DNA from: Clostridia bacterium
Lineage (GTDB): Bacteria; Bacillota_A; Clostridia; Christensenellales; Aristaeellaceae
Length of the DNA: 5,103 nucleotides
Direction of reading: 5' to 3'
NCBI GenBank assembly: GCA_900754775.1
Contig: CAAEDZ010000378.1
Location: forward strand, 1-5,103
Of this stretch, positions 1-4,410 are shown piece by piece (the stretch's first letter is position 1; each line of letters starts with the position of its first letter). The notes beneath the pieces are model-generated. The model made no database searches. It saw nothing but the letters and a program-made list of their open reading frames with translations, and was not told the origin of the DNA. The position numbers and the translations under genes are program-made.

Positions 1-126
1 CACGAGGGCCAGAACCTCAACTACCGCGGTTCCAGTTCTGTGGACGATCGCGGCGTGCGCTGGTACAACGTCACCTACAACGGGCAGAGCGTGTGGATCT
101 CCTCGCGCTACGCCAAACTGTCCTGA
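1..126 (+). CDS. C-terminal end of an SH3b-domain protein (5' partial)
   Basis: The open frame enters from the left edge and stops at TGA 124-126, leaving 41 residues. The visible part reads as the second half of a bacterial SH3 (SH3b) domain: RGVRWYNVTYNG at residues 17-28 followed by VWISSRYAKL at 31-40. This matches the common SH3b pattern of a Trp-Tyr-x-Val strand, a Tyr-Asn-Gly turn, and a final Trp-(Ile/Val)-Ser-Ser-Arg-Tyr strand. Such domains usually sit at the ends of secreted or wall-associated proteins such as amidases and bind peptidoglycan or other wall polymers. The catalytic or N-terminal part lies outside the window, so neither the enzyme type nor a signal peptide can be judged. 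The domain ends almost exactly at the C terminus, so nothing follows it. No clear T-rich terminator lies between this stop and the next promoter, so read-through into the SCIFF gene is possible. Confidence is good for the fold and low for the whole protein. Confidence 0.75.
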   Translation, partial: HEGQNLNYRGSSSVDDRGVRWYNVTYNGQSVWISSRYAKLS

Positions 127-148
127 CGGTAAATTTCACGAATATCCC

Positions 149-177
149 TTGCGTGCGCGGGCCGCGTCGTGTATAAT
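149..177 (+). promoter_or_regulatory. sigma-A-type promoter of the SCIFF operon
   Basis: A -35-like TTGCGT (149-154) and a perfect -10 TATAAT (172-177) are separated by exactly 17 bp. Transcription would start near 184, giving a leader of about 44 nt before the scfA start codon. This AT-rich -10 stands out sharply in a GC-rich background. The spacer between the two boxes forms the left arm of a long inverted repeat. Inferred from sequence only. Confidence 0.8.
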
Positions 178-198
178 AGACACGATAGCGGCCCGCGC
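155..198. repeat. long inverted repeat centred on the scfA -10 box
   Basis: An exact 11-bp inverted repeat (GCGCGGGCCGC at 155-165, GCGGCCCGCGC at 188-198) encloses a second exact 6-bp repeat (TCGTGT 167-172, ACACGA 180-185). A G-T wobble (166 with 186) and one bulged A (187) join them, giving an almost continuous 18-bp stem with the 7-nt loop ATAATAG. The left arm begins directly after the -35 box, the loop carries most of the -10 box, and the right arm covers the start site and early leader. Because the left arm is upstream of the predicted start, transcripts from this promoter cannot form the whole hairpin. It could be a regulator-binding dyad at the DNA level, or a hairpin in read-through RNA from the SH3 gene. 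No T-run follows it. Confidence 0.7.
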
Positions 199-227
199 CG
201 CGAATTGATGAACGAGGTGAAAACGCA

Positions 228-368
228 ATGAAGCACATTCAGACCATCCAGAAGCCCTGCCTGAGCCAGAGCGCCCAGACCGGCGGCTGCGGCGAGTGCC
301 AGGCTTCCTGCCAGAGCGCCTGCAAGACGAGCTGCACGGTGGCGAACCAGTCCTGCCAGAAGAAGTAA
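228..368 (+). CDS. scfA: SCIFF ranthipeptide precursor (six cysteines in forty-five residues)
   Basis: This 46-residue gene encodes the precursor of a ribosomally made, thioether-crosslinked peptide. It starts at ATG 228, with the ribosome site GAGGTGA (214-220) 7 nt upstream, and stops at TAA 366-368. The leader begins MKHIQTIQKP, close to the conserved MKHI start of the family. The core from Gly19 carries the hallmark GGCGEC, then CQSACKTSC at 28-36, then TVANQSC at 37-43. The six family cysteines are C21, C24, C28, C32, C36 and C43. In the characterised homologue from Clostridium thermocellum the maturase joins Cys32 to Thr37, as I recall, and both residues occur at those numbers here. A seventh cysteine, C11, lies in the leader and is not part of the family pattern. 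The maturase gene follows 75 bp downstream, beyond a hairpin. The mature product's role is unsettled; a part in cell-density signalling has been proposed in solvent-producing clostridia. Identification is very secure. Confidence 0.97.
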   Translation: MKHIQTIQKPCLSQSAQTGGCGECQASCQSACKTSCTVANQSCQKK

Positions 369-385
369 ACGCGCTGGACGCGGCG

Positions 386-422
386 AACTCGCGGCTTTTG
401 CCGCGAGTTTTCTGCGCTTTTT
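386..422 (+). terminator. hairpin with interrupted T-tail between scfA and scfB, probable leaky terminator
   Basis: AACTCGCGGC (386-395) and GCCGCGAGTT (400-409) are perfectly complementary, giving a 10-bp GC-rich stem closed by a TTTT loop. The tail reads TTCTGCGCTTTTT (410-422), so the U-tract is split by CTGCGC. This suggests partial termination or a stabilising 3' end for the short scfA message, with some read-through into scfB, whose ribosome site starts 9 nt later. No other promoter for scfB is visible. The hairpin is certain; partial termination is inferred. Confidence 0.75.
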
Positions 423-443
423 GACATATCAAGGAGGATACCT

Positions 444-1802
444 ATGCTGCATTGTTTCCGGGCGCTGGGCGTGAACATCGCGCTGGATGTACTCAGCGGC
501 GCCGTACACGTGCTGGACGACATGGCCTTCGAGGCCCTGACCGATCTGGAGGCGGGCCGCGACCCGCGCAAGGCGCTGCTTGCCAAATATTCCCCCGAAG
601 ACGTGGACGAGCTGCTTAACGAGATCGAGGCCCTGCGCGCGCAGGGCGCGATCATGTCCGAACACGATTATTCGGGTCTCGACATCGGCAAGCCCGGCAT
701 CGTCAAGGCCATGTGCCTGCACGCGGCGCACGATTGCAACCTGCGCTGCCGCTACTGCTTTGCCTCCACCGGCGATTTCCACGGCGAGCGCTCGCTTTTG
801 CCGCTGGAGACGGGCAAGAAGGCGCTTGACTGGCTGGTGGCCCATTCCGGCAACCGCCACCAGTTGGAAGTGGACTTCTTCGGCGGCGAACCGCTGATGA
901 ATTACGACGTGGTACACGATCTGGTGCTGTACGCCCGCGAACTGGAAAAGAAGCATAACAAGCGCTTCCAGCTCACCATCACCACCAACGCTCTGGGGCT
1001 GACCGATGAGCGCATCGCGTTTTTGAACCGCGAGATGCACAACATCGTCCTCTCCATCGACGGTCGCCGCGAGGTACACGACTACATGCGCCCCATGGTC
1101 AACGGCAAGGGCTCGTTCGACGAGGCTGTCAAGCGGGCGAAGAAGCTGGTCAACCTGCGCGGCGACGGGCAGTACTACGTGCGCGGCACCTACACCGCCC
1201 GCAACCTCGACTTTGGCAACGACGTGCTGGCGCTGGCCGACGAGGGCTTTGAGCAGCTCTCCATCGAGCCGGTGGTGCTGGAGGAAAACTCCCCCTTCGC
1301 GCTGACGAAGGAGATGCTGCCGGAAATTCTCGCCGAGTACGACCGCTTTGCCAAAATTTACCTCGAGCGGCGCAAGCACGGCCCGTGGATGAACTTTTTC
1401 CACTTCATGGTCGATCTGGACGGCGGCCCGTGCGTCAAAAAGCGCGTCAAGGGCTGCGGCGCGGGCAACGAATACGTGGCCGTCACCCCGGAGGGCGACA
1501 TCTACCCCTGCCACCAGTTCGTCGGCCGCCCCGGCTACAAGATGGGCAGCGTGCTGACCGGCGAATTTGACGCGGAAATGCAAAAGCGCTTCGCCGCCAA
1601 CACCGTGCTTGCCAAGGAAAAGTGCGGTCAATGCTGGGCGCGCTTCTTCTGCGGCGGCGGCTGCGCGGCCAACGCCGAGGCCTTCAACGGCGACATCTCC
1701 AAGCCCTACGATATGGAATGCGAGCTGGAAAGAAAGCGCCTCGAATGCGCGCTGGCTATCTGCGCCATCGAAAAGCTCGGCGCGCAGGCGGATGAAGGCT
1801 GA
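444..1802 (+). CDS. scfB: SCIFF peptide maturase, radical SAM/SPASM thioether-forming enzyme
   Basis: This 452-residue cytoplasmic enzyme forms cysteine-to-side-chain thioether bonds in the SCIFF precursor by S-adenosylmethionine radical chemistry. Residues about 1-80 match the N-terminal peptide-recognition (RRE, PqqD-like) domain of the family (VLSGAVHVLDD at 16-26). The radical SAM barrel follows, with the cluster motif C98-x3-C102-x2-C105 (DCNLRCRYC) and the SAM-binding GGEP at 147-150. The C-terminal SPASM domain for two auxiliary iron-sulfur clusters is complete: C330, C338, then G351-x4-C356, C394-x2-C397-x5-C403-x3-C407, and C426. By analogy with anSME, C330/C338/C356/C407 would hold one cluster and C394/C397/C403/C426 the other. 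AAGGAGG (431-437) sits 6 nt before ATG 444, and the N terminus starts as the family does, which supports this start. Length is normal for the family, with no missing key residue. It lies downstream of its substrate gene and is probably expressed by read-through from the scfA promoter. Confidence 0.97.
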   Translation: MLHCFRALGVNIALDVLSGAVHVLDDMAFEALTDLEAGRDPRKALLAKYSPEDVDELLNEIEALRAQGAIMSEHDYSGLDIGKPGIVKAMCLHAAHDCNLRCRYCFASTGDFHGERSLLPLETGKKALDWLVAHSGNRHQLEVDFFGGEPLMNYDVVHDLVLYARELEKKHNKRFQLTITTNALGLTDERIAFLNREMHNIVLSIDGRREVHDYMRPMVNGKGSFDEAVKRAKKLVNLRGDGQYYVRGTYTARNLDFGNDVLALADEGFEQLSIEPVVLEENSPFALTKEMLPEILAEYDRFAKIYLERRKHGPWMNFFHFMVDLDGGPCVKKRVKGCGAGNEYVAVTPEGDIYPCHQFVGRPGYKMGSVLTGEFDAEMQKRFAANTVLAKEKCGQCWARFFCGGGCAANAEAFNGDISKPYDMECELERKRLECALAICAIEKLGAQADEG

Positions 1803-1811
1803 CCATATCGC

Positions 1812-1844
1812 AAACGCTCCCACGAACGAAGTGGGGGCGTTTTT
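1812..1844 (+). terminator. intrinsic terminator after scfB
   Basis: CGCTCCCAC (1815-1823) pairs with GTGGGGGCG (1831-1839) through 9 bp including one T-G wobble, with the loop GAACGAA. Three A residues before the stem can pair with the start of the TTTTT run (1840-1844). It begins 10 nt after the scfB stop and ends 13 nt before the next -35 box, so it separates the two transcription units cleanly. Confidence 0.9.
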
Positions 1845-1857
1845 GCGTCTCATGCGG

Positions 1858-1886
1858 TTGACATCCCCGGCGCGCTGTTATACAAT
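1858..1886 (+). promoter_or_regulatory. sigma-A-type promoter of the thioesterase-regulator-aminotransferase operon
   Basis: A perfect -35 TTGACA (1858-1863) and a -10 TACAAT (1881-1886, five of six consensus bases) are 17 bp apart. Transcription should begin near 1893, about 32 nt before the thioesterase start. It is among the clearest promoters possible in such GC-rich DNA, so basal strength is probably high unless repressed. Confidence 0.88.
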
Positions 1887-1913
1887 GATACCAGTCGCAC
1901 TTTGCGCGCCGGG
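1866..1913. repeat. exact 10-bp inverted repeat flanking the operon -10 box
   Basis: CCCGGCGCGC (1866-1875) and GCGCGCCGGG (1904-1913) are perfect reverse complements separated by 28 bp holding the -10 box and the probable start site. The left arm lies between the -35 and -10 boxes. The right arm lies in the 5' leader and overlaps the first Gs of the ribosome site GGGAGGG (1911-1917). Only the right arm would be in the mRNA from this promoter, so a DNA-level operator is the simpler reading. A bound protein or DNA loop would cover the core promoter. Confidence 0.6.
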
Positions 1914-1924
1914 AGGGAAAAAAC

Positions 1925-2665
1925 ATGCCGCTGCCAAAAATCTATTGCGAAGAAGAACTGCTGCTGTCCCGCGATTGCGATCTGGGCGGCCTCTGGCGGC
2001 CCAGCGCCATCCTCACCGCCATGCAGGAAGTGGCGGGCGCGCATTCGCACATCCTCGGCTGCGGCCGCGAAACGCTGGTTGAGCAGGGCATCGTCTGGGT
2101 GCTGACGCGCTGCGAGGTGCGCATGGACCGCGAGGCGCATTTGGGCGAAACGGTGTCCATCGAGACCTTTCCCATGCCGCTGCGCCGCTGGTTTTTCCCG
2201 CGCTACTTTGTCTTCCGCGACGCGGCGGGCGCGGCGCTGGGCGCGGCCAGCACGCTGTGGGTGCTGTTCGATCTGGAAAAGCGCTGCATGGTGGCCCCGG
2301 GCGAGGTGGCCAAAGCCATTCCCGACAATTCCGACCTCACGCCGCCGCTGGGCGTGCCGGGGCCGGTGCCGCGCCTGACGGGCGAGGCCGTGCGCAGCGT
2401 GCGCGCGCCGGTGTATTCCGAACTGGACGTCAACGGCCACGTCAACAACGCCCGCTATGCCGACTGGCTCTGCGATGCGCTGGGGCTTGAGACCATGCGC
2501 GAGATGCGCGTGAAGGACATGCGCCTGAGCTACGCCGCCGAGATACGCCCCGGACAGGAAATGGGCCTGACCTTGGTGCGCGACGGCCTTGCCTTCCACC
2601 TCACCGGCGCGCACGGGGGCAAAGTCCACTTTGAGATCGGCGGCGAACTGGAAAAGCGCGCCTGA
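1925..2665 (+). CDS. acyl-ACP thioesterase (FatA/FatB-like, double hotdog)
   Basis: This 246-residue cytoplasmic enzyme belongs to the acyl-ACP thioesterase family, which hydrolyses acyl-acyl-carrier-protein to free fatty acid. The first hotdog domain covers about residues 5-135 (SRDCDLGG near 15-22, then the helix around AILTAMQEVAGAHSHILG, 28-45). The second starts near 155 and holds the family signature LDVNGHVNNARYADW (167-181). D168, N170 and H172 align with the Asp-Asn-His catalytic residues of plant FatB, and E206 falls 34 residues after the histidine, where the proposed catalytic Glu lies. The residue after E206 is Ile, not the Cys once proposed as nucleophile in plant enzymes. ATG 1925 is preceded by GGGAGG 8 nt upstream, and the family-typical N terminus supports it. 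Length is usual for bacterial members. It is first in an operon with a regulator and aminotransferase, an association that does not itself reveal the acyl chain preference. Confidence 0.9.
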   Translation: MPLPKIYCEEELLLSRDCDLGGLWRPSAILTAMQEVAGAHSHILGCGRETLVEQGIVWVLTRCEVRMDREAHLGETVSIETFPMPLRRWFFPRYFVFRDAAGAALGAASTLWVLFDLEKRCMVAPGEVAKAIPDNSDLTPPLGVPGPVPRLTGEAVRSVRAPVYSELDVNGHVNNARYADWLCDALGLETMREMRVKDMRLSYAAEIRPGQEMGLTLVRDGLAFHLTGAHGGKVHFEIGGELEKRA

Positions 2666-2693
2666 AACGAACCGAAGCGAAGGAGGGGCCTTT

Positions 2694-3185
2694 ATGAACG
2701 ATTTGCAAATGCGCATCCTCGAGGTGCTGACCGACGACGCGCGCACGAGCGTTGCGCAGATCGCCATTATGCTCGGCCGCGCGGAGACCGAAGTGGCCGA
2801 AGCCATCCGCGAACTGGAAGAAAAGCGCATCATCCTCAAATACCCGGCGCTGATCAACTGGGACAAGGTCGAATCCGGCGAAGTGGAGGCGCTGATCGAA
2901 GTGCGCGTCACCCCGCAGCGCGACCACGGCTTTGACGCCATCGCCGAGCAGATCTACCGCTTTGAGGAGGTGCGCAACGTCTACCTCATGTCCGGCGGCT
3001 ACGACCTTCTGGTGATGCTCAAGGCCCCGACGCTGAAAAAGCTGGCGCTGTTCGTGGCGGAAAAGCTCTCCACCATCGAGGGCGTGCTTTCCACGGCCAC
3101 CCATTTCGTCCTCAAGCGCTACAAGAACGAGGGCGTCATCACCGATGAAAAACAGGCAGACAGGAGGTTGAAGATCACGCCGTGA
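2694..3185 (+). CDS. Lrp/AsnC-family transcriptional regulator
   Basis: This 163-residue protein is a feast/famine (Lrp/AsnC) regulator. Residues about 1-55 form the winged helix-turn-helix, opening NDLQMRILEVLTDDAR and continuing through AQIAIMLGR and the helix EVAEAIRELEEKRIILKY (33-50). Residues about 64-145 form the RAM effector and oligomerisation domain, with VEALIEVRV (64-72) and VYLMSGGYDLLVML (96-109), where the Gly-Gly-Tyr-Asp turn is typical of the effector-binding region. Such proteins form dimers to hexadecamers and usually sense amino acids. ATG 2694 lies 7 nt after AAGGAGG (2680-2686), only 28 bp after the thioesterase stop, so the genes are probably cotranscribed. Its stop codon overlaps the aminotransferase start. 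It plausibly controls its own operon in response to an amino acid handled by the aminotransferase, but this is inference and no Lrp-type site is evident. The C-terminal tail (RRLKITP) is slightly longer than in classic Lrp. Confidence 0.93.
   Translation: MNDLQMRILEVLTDDARTSVAQIAIMLGRAETEVAEAIRELEEKRIILKYPALINWDKVESGEVEALIEVRVTPQRDHGFDAIAEQIYRFEEVRNVYLMSGGYDLLVMLKAPTLKKLALFVAEKLSTIEGVLSTATHFVLKRYKNEGVITDEKQADRRLKITP
3162..3167 (+). promoter_or_regulatory. distant ribosome site inside the regulator gene for the aminotransferase
   Basis: A full AGGAGG lies 14 nt before the GTG start at 3182, about twice the spacing at the other genes here. No in-frame ATG, GTG or TTG lies between the upstream in-frame stop (TGA 3146-3148) and GTG 3182, so the spacing is not due to a wrong start. 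It suggests re-initiation by ribosomes finishing the regulator gene. Confidence 0.6.
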
Positions 3186-4354
3186 ACTACGAAAACATCC
3201 TCTGCCGCCGCGTGGCCGACGTGCCGCCCTCCGGCATCCGCAAGTTTTTCGACGTCGTCAGCGAAATGGACGGCGTCATCTCCCTGGGCGTGGGCGAGCC
3301 GGACTTCAACACGCCCTGGACGTACACGGACGCGGCCATCTACTCCCTGCGCCGCGGCCACACCCACTACACCAGCAACTGGGGCCTCATCGAGCTGCGG
3401 CGGGCCATCAACCGCTATCTCACCGGCCGCTTTGAGACCGAGTACGACCCCACGGACGAAATTCTCGTCACCGTCGGCGCCAGCGAGGGCATCGACCTTG
3501 CCCTGCGCGCGCTGGTGGAGCCGGGCGACGAGGTGATCGTGCCCGACCCCAGCTATGTCAGCTACATGCCGAACATACGCTTTGCCGGCGGCGTGTGCGT
3601 GGCCGTGCCCACCGCGGCGGAGGACGGCTTCCGCCTCACACCGGAGCGCCTGCGCGCGGCCATCACGCCGAAGACCAAGGCGCTCATCCTCCCCTACCCC
3701 AACAACCCCACCGGCGCGGTGATGGGGCGCGAGGACCTTAATAAGATCGCCGAAGTGCTGCGCGGCACGGACATCATGGTCATCTCCGACGAAATTTACG
3801 CGGAACTGACCTATGAGGGAAAGCACGTCAGCTTCGCCGCCATCCCCGGCATGTGGGAGCGCACCATCACCTTGAACGGCTTTTCCAAGGCCTTCGCCAT
3901 GACCGGCTGGCGCATGGGCTTTGCCTGCGGCCCGCGCGAGGTGATGGCCGTGATGTGCAAAATACACCAGTACACCATGCTCTGCGCGCCCACGCCCGGC
4001 CAGTACGCGGCCCTGGAGGCGCTTTCCTCCGGCGAACAGAACGACTATGCCGACGTGCGCCGCATGGTGGACAGCTACGACCGCCGCCGCCGCCTCATCG
4101 TCCACGGCCTGCGCGAGGCCGGGCTTGCCTGCCACGAGCCGCGCGGGGCCTTCTACGCCTTCCCCGCCGTGCCCGAGGGCATGGATTCGCAGACCTTCTG
4201 CGAAAAGCTGCTGTGGGAGAAAAAGGTCGCCGCCGTGCCGGGCGACGCCTTTGGCGCGCTGGGCGACGGCTTCATCCGCTGCTCCTACGCCGCCTCGGTG
4301 GAAAACATCCAGAAGGCCGTAGAGCGCATCGCCGCCTTCGTGCGCGGCGAGTGA
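3182..4354 (+). CDS. class I/II PLP-dependent aminotransferase
   Basis: This 390-residue cytoplasmic enzyme has the aspartate-aminotransferase (fold type I) layout and transfers an amino group between an amino acid and a 2-oxo acid. Visible landmarks are GVGEPDF (36-42), the phosphate/PLP site GASEGI (99-104), NNPTG (174-178) with N175 contacting the PLP ring oxygen, SDEIY (202-206) with D203 pairing with the PLP nitrogen, SKAFAMTGWR (235-244) with the Schiff-base lysine K236 and phosphate-binding R244, and R366 in FIRCSYA for the substrate carboxylate. All expected catalytic residues are present and length is normal. The start is GTG; its first base precedes the regulator's TGA, giving a 4-base GTGA overlap and likely translational coupling. 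The N terminus PPSGIRKFFD (15-24) fits clostridial relatives. Substrate (aspartate, aromatic or other amino acid) cannot be assigned. It ends the operon at a terminator overlapping its stop codon. Confidence 0.93.
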   Translation: MNYENILCRRVADVPPSGIRKFFDVVSEMDGVISLGVGEPDFNTPWTYTDAAIYSLRRGHTHYTSNWGLIELRRAINRYLTGRFETEYDPTDEILVTVGASEGIDLALRALVEPGDEVIVPDPSYVSYMPNIRFAGGVCVAVPTAAEDGFRLTPERLRAAITPKTKALILPYPNNPTGAVMGREDLNKIAEVLRGTDIMVISDEIYAELTYEGKHVSFAAIPGMWERTITLNGFSKAFAMTGWRMGFACGPREVMAVMCKIHQYTMLCAPTPGQYAALEALSSGEQNDYADVRRMVDSYDRRRRLIVHGLREAGLACHEPRGAFYAFPAVPEGMDSQTFCEKLLWEKKVAAVPGDAFGALGDGFIRCSYAASVENIQKAVERIAAFVRGE

Positions 4355-4398
4355 CGAACGCGCCCGCCCCTTGCGAGAGGGACGGGCGCTTCGTTTTT
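4354..4398 (+). terminator. intrinsic terminator of the aminotransferase operon
   Basis: The hairpin begins on the last base of the aminotransferase TGA. ACGAA (4354-4358) and GCGCCCG (4360-4366), split by a bulged C4359, pair with CGGGCGCTTCGT (4383-4394). Above a C-A mismatch, CCC then TT (4368-4372) pair with GAGGG (4377-4381), leaving a GCGA tetraloop of GNRA type. A TTTTT run (4394-4398) follows. On the minus strand the hairpin has no T-tail, so it would serve the converging gene poorly. Confidence 0.9.
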
Positions 4399-4410
4399 GG
4401 GGAACACACC

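Noticed and set aside
155..198. Inverted repeat as an ordinary terminator of the SH3b gene
   Set aside because: The stem is strong enough but is followed by CGCGAATTG with no T-run, and it contains a full -10 box. A promoter-associated role fits better, though RNA folding in read-through transcripts is not excluded.
228..368. Metallothionein or small zinc protein as the identity of the Cys-rich peptide
   Set aside because: The MKHI start, the CGEC, CQSACKTSC and TVANQSC order, and the adjacent radical SAM/SPASM maturase identify it as SCIFF.
421..448. Perfect TTGACA (421-426) as a separate scfB promoter
   Set aside because: The only -10-like match at a suitable distance, TATGCT (443-448), overlaps the scfB start codon, so the transcript would begin inside the gene without a ribosome site. 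The TTGACA is probably chance next to the T-tail and AAGGAGG.
429..1853. Long minus-strand open frame opposite scfB (474 codons)
   Set aside because: It mirrors a gene with clear motifs on the plus strand. Its Ala/Val/His/Gln-rich translation is typical of antisense frames in GC-rich DNA, and no family motif is visible.
1850..2941. Minus-strand open frame opposite the thioesterase (363 codons)
   Set aside because: The plus-strand thioesterase carries conserved catalytic motifs, while this frame has none and crosses the operon promoter.
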